From assembly GCA_018676675.1 (NCBI GenBank), contig JABHEG010000374.1:1-64000 (forward strand): DNA of 64,000 nucleotides. The letters are read 5' to 3'. Position 1 is the first letter of the stretch, and each line of letters begins with the position of its first letter. The position numbers were made by a program, and so were the translations under genes. Positions 43,801-52,952 of the stretch are shown one piece after another. Source of the DNA: Lentisphaerota bacterium (GTDB lineage Bacteria; Verrucomicrobiota; Lentisphaeria; Oligosphaerales; JABHEG01). The notes under the pieces are model-generated. The model searched no databases. It had not been told where the DNA came from and saw nothing but the letters and a program-made list of their open reading frames with translations.

Positions 43801-45167
43801 AGTTGGGCATGGAGCTCCCGGTAAGGAGCCAAGTCGCCAAGCTTGGCACGGACGCGCTCTTGCCAACTGCCCGCAAAGAACTCCCCCATCACAGGACCAT
43901 CCTCCGTTGTGAACGCAGTCAGCTGAGACGTCTCACCATTCTCCAGCAGCACGTACCACTGGTACCCATTCCCCCGGGGCAACGGCTCCTCAAGTCGACA
44001 TCGGTTTCCCACGACCGGGAACTCAGCGTGGAAGCCATCCCCAACAGTGGAGTTGATGACCAGCGTCCCGGTGGCGGCGGCGGGGGCTTCCCATCGGAAT
44101 TCAGGCCGTGGATCGCCGGTCGCCGCGTTGAGTTCAGGGGCAAGAGCCGGGACCGGATACGTCCGTCGAAGGGACACATCGTCCCACCAAGCCGTCCCAT
44201 CCCCGTGATGAAACAACACGATATTGAACCGGTTCGTCTTTTCCGGCAGGGCAACCAGCCAGGTGTGAAAGCGCCAATCGAACGGCCCGGGGGCACACTT
44301 CCGGTAGTCGCTCTTGAGCACTACCCCATCCGCACCCACGCTGGTGAAACGGACGGATGTCCCCAGAGATGATGTCGTCTCGCCATCGACCTTCACCCAC
44401 GCCGACATGAGGTAGAGCGCCCGGGGATCTGTATCAGCAGGCCCCACCGACCTGCTGAACCCGCCTCGATTGCTGCCGGGAGCCCCTGTGATCCGGGCAG
44501 AAAATAGGCCGCTCCTCACGTGCTCGCGATCGAGGCCCAGTGTGGTCTTCGTGCCAAACGTTCCCCCGCTCCACGCACTGGGCATCGCGTTGCCATGGGT
44601 TGCCGCCTCAAAGCTGCGATTGAGCAACAACTCACTCGGTGCGTTCTCCATCCCCGGAATCGGGGCCGGATCGAAAGCAATGGGGCTCAAATGGACAACC
44701 GTCGTCGGGTCCAGCTTGTGAGCCCATTTCGAGTTCAGAAATACACGTTTGATCTGATCCCACCCCAACGGGGCGCGGGCCCCGCCAAGCTCATGGCGAG
44801 ATACACGATACTGGCGCCAGCCGGTGAAGTCCGTTCGGACGGTCACCGCGTAGTAGTCTCCCTTGGGCGTTTCAGGATTGTCAGAATCGAAAATCAACGT
44901 CAGCACCGAGTCGGTCGGGTCCTGCACATGGACGCTGAACGAAATCGTCTCGTAAGGCGTGAGGTCGGTCGGGGCCCCCAGGAGCGGGACGGTCGAAGTC
45001 CCCTCGAGATCCGGCCACGCCAAAGCCGGCTTCCCGTCGATTTCGAGTTCGGGGTTCGGGACCAGCCCCTCCCATTGGTCAAGTACCAGTACCTCCTGAG
45101 CCCAGAGGGCTGCACTGCAGGCAAGACTAACGGCGAACAGACGCACGGCGACCCGACGGTGATGCAT
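40851..45167 (-). CDS. Secreted multimodular heparinase II/III-family lyase
   Basis: 1438 residues with a Sec signal (VRLFAVSLACSAALWAQE). Modules in order: a CBM11-like jelly roll at about 30-165 (ETISFSVHVQDPTDS, WRQYRVSRHELGG); a CBM4/9-like module at about 180-325 (LLNRSFEAATHGNAMP, AWWDDVSLRRTYP); an Fn3-like linker domain; an (alpha/alpha) toroid from about 440 to 880 (YWATGNDVYARELALQLLDW, GNWVVAEARGLVELGIMF); the heparinase II/III beta-sandwich (GHCHEDMGQICLYAYG with His907 and His909, LIDSGRHSY, VGHNTVMVDE); and a C-terminal CBM6/35-like domain at about 1300-1438 (HWLEYTFSVPAAGAYRL). Such enzymes cleave uronate-containing polysaccharides by beta-elimination. Substrate unknown. Its stop is six bases from the sialidase-like gene. 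Confidence 0.85.
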   Translation of the reverse strand: MHHRRVAVRLFAVSLACSAALWAQEVLVLDQWEGLVPNPELEIDGKPALAWPDLEGTSTVPLLGAPTDLTPYETISFSVHVQDPTDSVLTLIFDSDNPETPKGDYYAVTVRTDFTGWRQYRVSRHELGGARAPLGWDQIKRVFLNSKWAHKLDPTTVVHLSPIAFDPAPIPGMENAPSELLLNRSFEAATHGNAMPSAWSGGTFGTKTTLGLDREHVRSGLFSARITGAPGSNRGGFSRSVGPADTDPRALYLMSAWVKVDGETTSSLGTSVRFTSVGADGVVLKSDYRKCAPGPFDWRFHTWLVALPEKTNRFNIVLFHHGDGTAWWDDVSLRRTYPVPALAPELNAATGDPRPEFRWEAPAAATGTLVINSTVGDGFHAEFPVVGNRCRLEEPLPRGNGYQWYVLLENGETSQLTAFTTEDGPVMGEFFAGSWQERVRAKLGDLAPYRELHAQLQPLAERNGMWDRFSLLGDLLVAVDALGTGGELPEGTTIDGLLASLDELRLRAPWWRKVFLNDQGLFDGLNLDLPAMGAVKDAVSAGDYPRARGELLAYYRTRKAPSYYRKWESPPAINPARKTDARAEKMLTHKMPIHSYETPTFDLTPEFNWHVFPIIDVEWPTKIHRHFHWSTLAGAYWATGNDVYARELALQLLDWGQDNPMERWDRHRYRWAWSTLNATIRIYNSWTNAWLRIRSSEAWTPDAQFAMLTLLREHGRFLMTHHARTGNWVVAEARGLVELGIMFPEFEEAEDWRAEGFRRLRREIDLQVLPDGIHVERTPGYHSMTLSCFLEPLKLALLNDVDFEGRDHFLQKLEAMYELYLYGSRPDRRMAQIGDAGNMSVVSLLRRAWDMFGREDMLYVASEADSGAPPVHRSYAFESGGFYVSRSAWADTNALWSIMDWGGFVGHCHEDMGQICLYAYGAPLLIDSGRHSYAWPMREYFYRTVGHNTVMVDELPQKRRDPLSCRWITSEHFDLVRGLTDNSEPLLHERTLVFKQPAEDEPGYWVVVDRLTGPGKHRLDQRWHGHETLTGEVVGDSIVFTGKPDAGELPSLTLAALPQPGLAAVVDDGWVSYKWYEKQPVDVAQFTLETEMPAVFVTVLYPTPKGVVPAAVRLTSVPAQLDGRDATVNEATAFEVSVGQGDKGTRDLWLFRHADAGVLTAGAAQLDGRMARVRLGEEAPSWMAAGSAALVYADTPLFEAGEAIDAVSRNGDAVAATAAEALTLTSSSPCRVNGKEPVSPREGIIELTDVSPPQTPAPPKAFQDAKVDIPTPPELVKPTGFAAMLPKETAVPDTAVTVNATAFSAQGGGAVEATSRKIGSSGRAFLHWDRAGHWLEYTFSVPAAGAYRLLLRACTAEAAVLRRITVNGKVPPVGEAQELAGTGGYSGGEDDWRVFAIADLEVKPSLLQLAAGEVKVRIENVDGRSLNLNWLALMPVQE

Positions 45168-45505
45168 AGCGCTTGAATCCTCATCTCAGACAGGCTTGCG
45201 AACCCCGCAGCGAAACCCGTTTCGCGGCGGCTCAGGCTAGGATAACGCCCATTGCGACCCAGTGCGAGACAGATTGCCGCGAGAACGCGAGGCCAAGGCT
45301 GGTCCAGTGCTCGGCACTGCCTTCCCCTTTCCTGGAGGCCGGTTTTCCAAACCGGGAAAAGCCGGTCGAGACGACCGGAGCTCCAGAGCGATCCCCCAGG
45401 GAACGCCGGACTCGCTGAACACCAGGTTGCCCACCCACGAGCCACAACACATAGTACAGCCGAATGACGGAGCCCTGCGCCCACACACGCCCATGGAGGA
45501 TACCG
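45168..45505. other. Divergent intergenic region with one cruciform repeat unit
   Basis: About 340 bp between the heparinase gene and the plus-strand gene at 45506, so both promoters lie here. 45332-45386 is a single copy of the 30265-type cruciform core; the flanks (CTCGGCACTGCC before, GGGAACGCCGGA after) also match the 108-bp unit. Confidence 0.6.
45332..45386 (+). repeat. Single two-hairpin cruciform element
   Basis: CTGGAG, a hairpin GCCGGTTT/AAACCGG, a hairpin CCGGTC/GACCGG, then CTCCAG, in the same orientation as the 30265 array. The loop-proximal pair is T-A instead of C-G, so both bases changed together. Confidence 0.88.
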
Positions 45506-47257
45506 ATGAGACGCTGTGCCTTGAGTGGCTTCTGTTTCGTGTCCCTGATGTGTTCCGCCTGGATCCTCCGTGCCGACGAAGCGGCACGAACGGGCGCCAA
45601 GAAGCTCATCGCCACCGGCTGGGACAAGGTCGACCAAACCCGTCTGAAGCAGCACATCGGCGAGATGGAAACATGCCCCTTTAGCGGGGTGATGATGAGC
45701 GTTGTGGGCCAAACAGATGACGGAAAGGCATGTCATCTGCGCAGCGCGCACACCGCAAAGCCCTGGAAACGCGCCTGGTTTGCAGCCGCCCTCGAAGACC
45801 TGCAGTCCGTCGAGTTTCGGCGCCTCACCGACAATTTCGTTTCCATCGGAGCGAACCCCGGCAATGTCGATTGGTTTGACGACGAAGGCTGGGCCAACAT
45901 CACTGAGCACTGGGCGATCGCGGCATGGCTGGCCCGCGAAGCCGGCTTCAGAGGTTTTCTGTTCGACCCCGAGCCCTATCGAAAACCGTACGCGCAGTTC
46001 CGCTACGGCGCCCAGGACGGAAGGAACGAACACTCGTTCGACGAGTATGTGGTCAAGGCGCGGGAGCGCGGGAGCCAGGTCATGGCCGCCGTGGTCAGAG
46101 AGTTCCCGGAGATCACCGTCTACTGCTACTTCATGAACTCGGTGAACGCCCACGCCGCAACAGCGGCCCAGCCAAAACACGTTCTGGAGTCGGGCGGCTA
46201 TGGGCTCTTCCCATCCTTCATTGACGGTTGGCTGGACGCCGCCTCCCCTTCCGCCACCTTCGTGGACGGCTGTGAAAGCGCCTACCGTTACAACAGCGAA
46301 CTGCAATTCCTGCGCTCTGCCCTCACGATCAAGGGCGCGTGCCAACGCCTGGTCGCGCCGGAGAACCGAGCAAAATACCGGGCGCAGGTACAGGTGAGCT
46401 ACGGGATTTACCTCGATGCCCACTGGAATCCTCCGGACACCAAGTGGGCGACCTGGATGATTGACTGCGGAGACCGCAAACCGGTCGAGCAGCTGATGGT
46501 GAATGTACGCAACGCGATCCAGTGCTGTGATCAGTACGTCTGGCTCTACGGCGAGAAGTTCCGCTGGTGGCCAACGCCGAACCAACGCGTATTCAAGCAG
46601 TACTGGCCGGAGGCACTGCCCGGATGTGATGTCGCCCTGCAACTGGCGTGCAATCCTACCGGATACGCCCGGCGCATGCTGGCTGAGGCAGAGGGAAGCG
46701 AGAGCTTGCCGAACCTCGCCCGAAATGGAGACTTCCAGTCAGCCGCTGCCCCGAACAACTCAGGCCAACAGGCAGATTGGCGTGAAGGCGGTGCCCCAGC
46801 CGGCTGGAGCTGCTGGCAGCTCAAAGCAGACGAGGGGACGTTCACCTGGGACAAGGATCTGGGCGCCGCCAAGGCCTCAGCCATCTCCGAAAGCGGTTGT
46901 TTCATCCAGACGTACGACGTTGCCGAAGGGGAGTGCTACGCGATCCGGGCCCGAGTAAAGACGTCTGGACGAACCCGTACGTGGCTGCGGGTCCGGTGGC
47001 AGACGGCAGAAGGGCGCTGGACCCAGCAGAGCCTTGATGTGGTGGTCGGTCCAGAGACGCCGGGCACCGACTCCTGGGCGCAGTTGCTGGCCGCCCCCAC
47101 CGTTCCCGAAGGAGCAGGCAAACTCGTGGTCCTCCTGGGGATGGGCAGTCAGGAAAGCCCCGAAGATGCCGTTTGGTTCGACGATGTGCAGGTGCATCTC
47201 CTGACGCCTGCCGATTTGCTCAAACGCGATCCTGTCCGCTGTGATCTGGAACAGTGA
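45506..47257 (+). CDS. Secreted TIM-barrel protein with C-terminal CBM4/9-like domain
   Basis: 583 residues from ATG 45506, which has GGAGG six bases upstream and a Sec signal (MRRCALSGFCFVSLMCSAWILRADE). Residues about 30-390 form a barrel-like domain: KLIATGWDKVDQTRLKQHI, NVDWFDDEGWANITEHWAIA, GFRGFLFDPEPYRKPYAQF with Glu156 as a candidate catalytic residue, VYCYFMNSVNAHAA and YGLFPSFIDGWLDAA. Residues about 410-570 are a jelly roll (NLARNGDFQSAAAPNN, YDVAEGECYAIRARVKTSG, AVWFDDVQVHLL). The architecture is common in PVC polysaccharide loci, but I recognise no named family. It opens the plus-strand run that includes the esterase and the sulfatase, and gives those a likely extracellular partner. 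Confidence 0.75.
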   Translation: MRRCALSGFCFVSLMCSAWILRADEAARTGAKKLIATGWDKVDQTRLKQHIGEMETCPFSGVMMSVVGQTDDGKACHLRSAHTAKPWKRAWFAAALEDLQSVEFRRLTDNFVSIGANPGNVDWFDDEGWANITEHWAIAAWLAREAGFRGFLFDPEPYRKPYAQFRYGAQDGRNEHSFDEYVVKARERGSQVMAAVVREFPEITVYCYFMNSVNAHAATAAQPKHVLESGGYGLFPSFIDGWLDAASPSATFVDGCESAYRYNSELQFLRSALTIKGACQRLVAPENRAKYRAQVQVSYGIYLDAHWNPPDTKWATWMIDCGDRKPVEQLMVNVRNAIQCCDQYVWLYGEKFRWWPTPNQRVFKQYWPEALPGCDVALQLACNPTGYARRMLAEAEGSESLPNLARNGDFQSAAAPNNSGQQADWREGGAPAGWSCWQLKADEGTFTWDKDLGAAKASAISESGCFIQTYDVAEGECYAIRARVKTSGRTRTWLRVRWQTAEGRWTQQSLDVVVGPETPGTDSWAQLLAAPTVPEGAGKLVVLLGMGSQESPEDAVWFDDVQVHLLTPADLLKRDPVRCDLEQ

Positions 47258-47350
47258 GACCGCTGCCCGAACAGAGCCGCGCACAACGTAAGCGGTCCGC
47301 CAATCAACACCGATAAGAAGCCCGGCTCGGACGGACGGAGAGGCCCACAC

Positions 47351-48094
47351 ATGCCACCAACGCAAATCTTCATTCTGGCAGGCCAGTCCAACATGGTTGG
47401 TTCGGGAGTGACGGCTGAGATCCCGGAACGTTGGCGGACAGCGCCGAACGGCCTCCGTCTGTTCATCGACGGTCAGCCGAGTCCCTGGCTCGCGGGCGAG
47501 CGCTTCGGCCCTGAGATCGGGTTCGGAGTTGCCCTTGCGGAAGCGCTGCCGGACACACCAGTCGCGCTCTGCAAGGTGGCCCGCAGCGGCGCAAACCTGT
47601 ACTATGACTGGAACCCGGACGGTGTGTCGCAGGGCGATGAAGATGTGTATCGCGGCCCGGTGTATCCAGCCCTTCTCGATGCCCTGTCCGCCGTGTCCAG
47701 GGACCTTTCGGTTCAGGAGCCGGCGCCAGCCATCGCGGGAATGCTCTGGATGCAGGGGGAACGCGACTCGGTCATCGAGATCATGGCCAACGCCTACGAG
47801 GCGAACCTAAGAGCCTTCATTGCCCGAGTCCGTTCAGACCTGGACAGCCCACACATGCCCTTCCTCATGGGGCAGATTAACCCATGCATCCTCAACCTGC
47901 CTGATCTGCGTTACCAGCACCCCTGGCGAGAGACCGTCCAGGCCGCACAGGCTGCGGTTGCCCAATCCGAAAAGAGTGTGGCTCTGGTGCGCACCGACGA
48001 CCTCCCGCAGTCCGACAACCTGCATTTCACCACGGCGGGTCTGCTTGAGCTGGGCCGGCGGTACGCGGCCGCCCATCTCGCGATGGCCAGATAG
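47351..48094 (+). CDS. Sialate O-acetylesterase-like SGNH hydrolase (SASA/CE6 type)
   Basis: 247 residues with GGAGAGG seven bases before the ATG. The catalytic elements of the SASA/CE6 family are complete: Ser13 in the opening motif FILAGQSNM, MLWMQGERDS at 131-140, and Asp222-x-x-His225 in SDNLHFTTAG. No signal peptide is present, so it acts in the cytoplasm or is exported some other way. Family members remove O-acetyl groups from sialic acid, xylan or other sugars. Together with the sulfatase 37 bp downstream and the other esterases it points to a heavily decorated glycan. Whether the true substrate is sialate is unknown, because no sialic-acid catabolic gene (nanA, nanK, nanE) is nearby. 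Confidence 0.88.
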   Translation: MPPTQIFILAGQSNMVGSGVTAEIPERWRTAPNGLRLFIDGQPSPWLAGERFGPEIGFGVALAEALPDTPVALCKVARSGANLYYDWNPDGVSQGDEDVYRGPVYPALLDALSAVSRDLSVQEPAPAIAGMLWMQGERDSVIEIMANAYEANLRAFIARVRSDLDSPHMPFLMGQINPCILNLPDLRYQHPWRETVQAAQAAVAQSEKSVALVRTDDLPQSDNLHFTTAGLLELGRRYAAAHLAMAR

Positions 48095-48131
48095 AAACAC
48101 TCGGGCCCAAAACCGTGACGGAGTACAGGGA

Positions 48132-49553
48132 ATGCCTGACAAACGGCCGAACATCATCCTGTTCATGACCGACCAGCAGCGTTTTGACACGATCGGGGGA
48201 CTCGGGGCCGACTGGGCCCTGACCCCCACTCTGGATCGCCTGACGGCCGAGGGCACCAGCTTCAACCAGTGCTACTGCACGGCACCATCGTGCGTTCCCT
48301 CTCGGGCCAGTTTTTTCAACCTGCGTTTCCCGCGAGAAACGGGTGTCTATCACAACGGCTGCCAGTGGGATACCTCGTGGGTGGAGGACCTCAGACAAGC
48401 GGGGTACCACACGGTTAACGTGGGCAAGATGCATACCGTCCCGTTGGACGCGCCGTGCGGCTTTGACCAACGCTTCGTCGTCGAGAACAAAGACCGGCCC
48501 CTACCCAAGGCTGCACCACATGGCTTCTTCCACGACGAATGGGACAAGTTCCTGAGCAACTCCGGCCAGCGCAAACCCTCGCGCGACACCTACCGCGATG
48601 AACATCCGGACTATGAAACCGCCCTTGGAGCCTATGAATGGCCGCTTGAGGAGCTCTACCACCCGGACGTGTTCGTTGGCAATATGGCCAAGTGGTTCCT
48701 CCACGAGCGCAAGGCAGACAGTCCCCTCTTCCTGCAAGTCGGCTTCCCCGGCCCCCACCCGCCCTATGATCCACCCAAGCGTGTCCTCGACATGGTCGCC
48801 GATGCAGACGTACCTGTCCCGAAGGTCACCGATGATGAGATCGCCAGCCAACCGCAGCCGCACGCCCCCTTCCGCCGCCAGATGATCGAGGGCAACCACG
48901 ACGCCGTCCGCTGGCACGAACACCCCGCCCCGGAACACCTCCGACGGCTGCGCAGGCACTACGCGGCCAATGTCACCCTCATTGACGAGCAGATTGGCGA
49001 CATCCTGAACCTGCTCCGCAAGCAGGGGCTCCTGGAGGACGCGATTGTCATCTTCACCTCTGATCACGGAGACTGCCTCGGGGACCACGGACACATGCAG
49101 AAGTGGACCATGTACGACTGCATCACGCGCGTCCCGGCAATCGTCTGGGCTCCCGGACGACTGCCGGAGGGGCGACGAATTGACGCGATGCTCCAGCAGA
49201 TGGACCTGGCCCCGATGCTCTTTGAGTTGGCCGGCCTCAAACCACTTTCCTCAAACTCCGCAATATCGGCTCTGGACGTCGTCAACGGAGAGCATCCCGG
49301 GCGTGAAACCGTGTTCGCTGAACACACGGCCGACAACTTGCTCAGAGGCGTGAATCATGTCACCATGGTACGGACGAAAGAGTGGAAACTGGTACACTAT
49401 CTGGACCAGGACTGGGGAGAGCTCTACGATCTGAAGAGCGACCCGGAAGAAGTCGTGAATCTGTGGAACTCTGATGGGCACAAAGCTGTGAAGGCGGACC
49501 TCACCCGCAGACTCGGACGCTGGGACTCCGGCCTGAAGAAGGGCTCCGAATAG
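48132..49553 (+). CDS. Sulfatase (type I, formylglycine-dependent)
   Basis: 473 residues from ATG 48132; GGAG is eight bases upstream. The frame extends further upstream but overlaps the esterase gene there. The catalytic cysteine is Cys54 in SCVPSRAS, matching C-x-P-S-R for conversion to formylglycine. Metal ligands follow: Asp14 and Gln15 in FMTDQQRFD, and TSDHGDCLGDHG. VGKMHTVPLDAPCGFDQRF carries the conserved Lys and His. The C-terminal ELYDLKSDPEEVVNL is typical. The second half of the usual signature (LTG) is replaced by FFNLRFPRETG. No signal peptide, so it would act on imported sulfated oligosaccharides. A maturase (FGE or anSME) must be elsewhere; none is seen here. Confidence 0.9.
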   Translation: MPDKRPNIILFMTDQQRFDTIGGLGADWALTPTLDRLTAEGTSFNQCYCTAPSCVPSRASFFNLRFPRETGVYHNGCQWDTSWVEDLRQAGYHTVNVGKMHTVPLDAPCGFDQRFVVENKDRPLPKAAPHGFFHDEWDKFLSNSGQRKPSRDTYRDEHPDYETALGAYEWPLEELYHPDVFVGNMAKWFLHERKADSPLFLQVGFPGPHPPYDPPKRVLDMVADADVPVPKVTDDEIASQPQPHAPFRRQMIEGNHDAVRWHEHPAPEHLRRLRRHYAANVTLIDEQIGDILNLLRKQGLLEDAIVIFTSDHGDCLGDHGHMQKWTMYDCITRVPAIVWAPGRLPEGRRIDAMLQQMDLAPMLFELAGLKPLSSNSAISALDVVNGEHPGRETVFAEHTADNLLRGVNHVTMVRTKEWKLVHYLDQDWGELYDLKSDPEEVVNLWNSDGHKAVKADLTRRLGRWDSGLKKGSE

Positions 49554-49625
49554 GCATTCGCCGCCGGCTTCCCTGAAGGAGGAATGGCGCTAGTGGTGGC
49601 AATCGGGGCATGGCCGCCCCTCCCG

Positions 49626-49714
49626 CGTTGGCTGCACCTGACCTCAATGTGGGAGGCGGTGCCACCCGGCGACCTCCTTCTGGATGCATTTCCCGCCGCT
49701 TGCCTTAATGTCAT
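49626..49714 (+). repeat. Dispersed 89-bp intergenic element, copy 2
   Basis: Partner of 8523-8611, in the same orientation, with AATGTGGGAGG at 49646-49656. It sits just upstream of the large secreted protein gene, and the coding frame can be extended through it (ATG 49584), but the ribosome site and signal peptide support the start at 49761, so this is leader DNA. Confidence 0.82.
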
Positions 49715-49760
49715 ACGCCGACAGAACACGAACGGATCACATGGATGGTGGAGAGACACG

Positions 49761-52700
49761 ATGCACGCCAATCACCGAAGGCTCCTACCGGCCCTCACAG
49801 GATTCCTGGCACTGGCCACGGCGTGGGCTGCCCCCGTGCCCCCGGTCGTGCGTGTGCCGACCTGCGAACTCCCACCACGCGTGGATGGGATGCTCGATGA
49901 TGCCTGCTGGAGCATGGCATATGTCAGCCCGACATTCCACGACTTTGCTCTGAAGGATACGGCCTATCGTCCAAACGCCGACACAACACTGCGTCTGGTC
50001 GCCGACAGCAGCTGGCTCTATGTCGGCTTGGAGTGTCGACATCCGAAGCCGAGCGACATGAAGGCGACAATCACGGAAAACTACGGGGGCCGGGTCTTTG
50101 GTGACGAATGCGTCAAGTTCTTCATCAGCCCCGGGCTTGAGGGGACGCAGCATGTTCGCTACGTGCTCAACTGCCGCAACGTCTTCACGCTCCGCCGTTC
50201 CTTCAACGAAGCGTCGTCCGTCCCCAACGTGGCCTGGCCCTCCGCAACACGTGTGACCGATGACGGCTGGGTTGCGGAGATCGCGGTTCCTCTCTTCCAC
50301 CTGGCCGGCTACGGAGAGTTGAGTAAATTCCGGCTCCACGTCTTCCGCAAGAAGGTCCTGAAAGAATATGACGAACACCATGTGGAAGTAGGTTTCCACG
50401 AGTTCATCAGCACGTGGGCGCCCACAGATGAGTGGCTGAACGTGAGCGAGATGGGGAGGCTGGAGGGACTCGGAAATCCTCGTGTCACAGCACCGTTCGT
50501 CGCCAACATCGGCGATGTGTCTCTCGGTGCCCTCTACGAGCAAGCGGGTGGCGTCTGCTACGATGTGAACATGACCCTCATGGCCATGACAGACAAACCC
50601 GGAACAGCCGCGATCGACGTGCTCGAGACACCGTTGGACGGGGAACCGCGACGCGTTCGCCAGACGTTTGCGCTGGAGCCGAAGCAGGTCACTCAAGCCA
50701 CCGTAACCGTGCCCGTTGAGGCGTTGGGCCAGCGGACGGTCAACGTCGTGGTGCGTGATGTGGCGACCGAATGTCCCTTCCAAACCGTGCAGCTCAAGGA
50801 TACCTCCGCCTTCCGTATGCTAACCGCGCTGACTGGACGCAACTACTACACCAACGAGCCGGCAGCAGAGGTCACGGTCACCGTCGGAATGCCGGTCGAG
50901 GCCCTTGCGAAGCTGCGCCTCGTCATACGTGCTGCCGATGGCACGGAACTCGCCCGTCGCGATGCACCTGCGCCGCGGGGTGAGCTATCCCTGCCCCTCG
51001 GAGCTATGAAGCGAGGACAACACACGCTTGTACTAACCCTCGAAGGACTCGACGGGCGCAAGATATCTCAGGTTGATTTCGAGCTGGTGAAACTCTCCCC
51101 CAAGCCGGGCTGTGAATGGAAAGTCGACCGTCAAACGGGAGCATTGCTGGAGAACGGCAACCCATTCTTCCCAATTGGGTTCCTGGCCGGATACGACGAC
51201 AGTCAGTACCGCGAGATTGCCGAGGCCGGTTTCAACACGGTCGTCTGGTGGATGGGGCCGGACAGCGTCCCAATGGCTGAGGTAATCGCGCTCGCTGCGA
51301 AATACGACCTGAGGATCATCGTACGCCCGCAGAAGATACCGAGCCGTGCGGCCGAAATGGAAACGCTCAAACGCCATTTCCAGGATGAACAGGAGTACAA
51401 GCAGGCTCTGTATGGGTGCCGAGCGATGCTGAGGCTCAAGGCGTTCTTGCTTGGGAGACTGGCCGGACGGCTGACGCGCGCCCAACGCAACGAGATCTCC
51501 CGTGAGTTCTTTGATCTGCACCTGCCCGCCATCTGCGACAACGTGCGCTCGATTCAAGACATGCCGAACCTGATCGGTTACGACACGCTCGATGAGCCGG
51601 TGTTCGACACGGCAGACCAGGATGTTGACTTACGACGCATGTACCTGAAGATCAAGGAAACAGACCCGTACCGACCAATGTATGCACTGTACTCATCGCG
51701 TATTCCCGCTGGGCCTAAGGCCACCTCGTTCGGGGATTGCCTGGGAACTGACCCCTACTGGACTCCGGGTCGCTCGCTGCCACGTGGCTCGGTCAACTGG
51801 ATGTCGCAGACGACAGCACGCACCGTCGCCCGTGCCCGTGAGGTAGGCCAGCACCCGTGGACGGTGCCCCAGGCCTCGCTGTGGAGCGATGTGATCAAAC
51901 GCATGCTCACTGGCGACGAGCAAATCTGCCAGAGCTATCTGGCCCTGATCCACGGCACCAAATCACTGCTCTGGTTCACCCACGGGTGGGTCGCGACACA
52001 GAAGCAATGGGAGGCGTTGAAGACAGTGGCAACCCACGTCAACCGGCTCACCCCCGCTCTGACGGCCCCCGAGCCGCCACAGCAAATCAGCTACAAACCC
52101 GGCAAATGGAATCCCCTGGAAGGCGACCTGCCGGATGTACAGGCGCGTCTGATACGCTTCCCCAATGGCCCATGGGTGCTGCTGGCCGCCAATGTACGGC
52201 GCTCCGGAGTTGGCTTGTCTGTTCACGTCAAAGGCCTGCGCGATAAGCAGGCTCGCGGTCTGTTCACGGGACCACTGGGGCCGATCGCCGGAGGCGCCTT
52301 TGGCGACACCCTCGATGCACGCGGGGTAAGAGCGTATGTCTTTGACCACATCAAGACCGACGGCCCAGTCCAGATCGCCATGAACATCGCCGCTCTCGGC
52401 GAAGAGGGACCGATCGAGGATGGCTATCGCCACGAAGGCCGAGCCGGCATGAAGAACATCACTCCCAACCCAAGCTTCGAGCAAGCCGCGGTCGCAGGTT
52501 TCCCCGATTACTGCTGGCCCTACCATTCCAGGGACGGACGCACAGGGTGGCGGCACCGGGTGGGAACGCCGGATGCGTGCCTGATCCTGGGAACCGACAC
52601 CCCTTACCACGGGGAACGCTTCCTGCGTCTGCATCCACGCGAGCCGGATGTGTCCGTAGGCATCTTCCTCCGTAGCGTCGCCCCCCAACACAGTGCGCCA

Positions 52701-52952
52701 CAACCCTACGTGTTCTCCTTCTACGCACGAACCCACGCAACCGAGCCGGTAACCATCCATACCAAGACATACGGGCGGAACCGGCCCGATGTCGTCGTCA
52801 AGGGTTCGGAGTGGACGCGCTTCTCCGTGCCGCTCGACGTGCCCGCCCACGCCGACAGCCACTCGTGGCTGCTCATCCGCGCCACTGGCCAAGTCGACCT
52901 GGATGCGCTGCAGTTCGAGAAAGGCAGGGAGCCCACGGAGTTCCAGCCGTGA
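49761..52952 (+). CDS. Secreted CBM9 - GH5/42-like barrel - CBM protein
   Basis: 1063 residues from ATG 49761, with GGAGA seven bases upstream and a Sec signal (LLPALTGFLALATAWAAP). The upstream extension to 49584 is repeat DNA. N-terminal CBM9-like domain at about 25-220 (PPRVDGMLDDACWSMAYVSP, SWLYVGLECRHPKP), two beta-sandwich linker domains, then a glycosidase-like barrel at about 440-790: PFFPIGFLAGYDDSQYREIAE, FNTVVWWMG, DLRIIVRPQKIP, and LIGYDTLDEPVF, where Glu612 in the DEP motif is the probable acid/base as in clan A enzymes. A C-terminal CBM4/9-like jelly roll covers about 885-1063 (NITPNPSFEQAAVAGFPDY, DSHSWLLIRATGQVDLDALQF). Specificity unknown. The stop overlaps the next start as GTGA. 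Confidence 0.8.
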   Translation: MHANHRRLLPALTGFLALATAWAAPVPPVVRVPTCELPPRVDGMLDDACWSMAYVSPTFHDFALKDTAYRPNADTTLRLVADSSWLYVGLECRHPKPSDMKATITENYGGRVFGDECVKFFISPGLEGTQHVRYVLNCRNVFTLRRSFNEASSVPNVAWPSATRVTDDGWVAEIAVPLFHLAGYGELSKFRLHVFRKKVLKEYDEHHVEVGFHEFISTWAPTDEWLNVSEMGRLEGLGNPRVTAPFVANIGDVSLGALYEQAGGVCYDVNMTLMAMTDKPGTAAIDVLETPLDGEPRRVRQTFALEPKQVTQATVTVPVEALGQRTVNVVVRDVATECPFQTVQLKDTSAFRMLTALTGRNYYTNEPAAEVTVTVGMPVEALAKLRLVIRAADGTELARRDAPAPRGELSLPLGAMKRGQHTLVLTLEGLDGRKISQVDFELVKLSPKPGCEWKVDRQTGALLENGNPFFPIGFLAGYDDSQYREIAEAGFNTVVWWMGPDSVPMAEVIALAAKYDLRIIVRPQKIPSRAAEMETLKRHFQDEQEYKQALYGCRAMLRLKAFLLGRLAGRLTRAQRNEISREFFDLHLPAICDNVRSIQDMPNLIGYDTLDEPVFDTADQDVDLRRMYLKIKETDPYRPMYALYSSRIPAGPKATSFGDCLGTDPYWTPGRSLPRGSVNWMSQTTARTVARAREVGQHPWTVPQASLWSDVIKRMLTGDEQICQSYLALIHGTKSLLWFTHGWVATQKQWEALKTVATHVNRLTPALTAPEPPQQISYKPGKWNPLEGDLPDVQARLIRFPNGPWVLLAANVRRSGVGLSVHVKGLRDKQARGLFTGPLGPIAGGAFGDTLDARGVRAYVFDHIKTDGPVQIAMNIAALGEEGPIEDGYRHEGRAGMKNITPNPSFEQAAVAGFPDYCWPYHSRDGRTGWRHRVGTPDACLILGTDTPYHGERFLRLHPREPDVSVGIFLRSVAPQHSAPQPYVFSFYARTHATEPVTIHTKTYGRNRPDVVVKGSEWTRFSVPLDVPAHADSHSWLLIRATGQVDLDALQFEKGREPTEFQP

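Noticed and set aside
42822-44372. 516-codon plus-strand frame opposite the heparinase gene
   Set aside because: Antisense shadow of recognisable lyase and CBM coding sequence.
44900-46642. 580-codon minus-strand frame crossing from the heparinase gene into the 45506 gene
   Set aside because: It crosses a divergent promoter and a repeat and is antisense to a gene with a signal peptide.
47351-48094. Evidence for sialic acid catabolism together with the sialidase-like gene
   Set aside because: No nan genes are present, and both protein families commonly act on other sugars.
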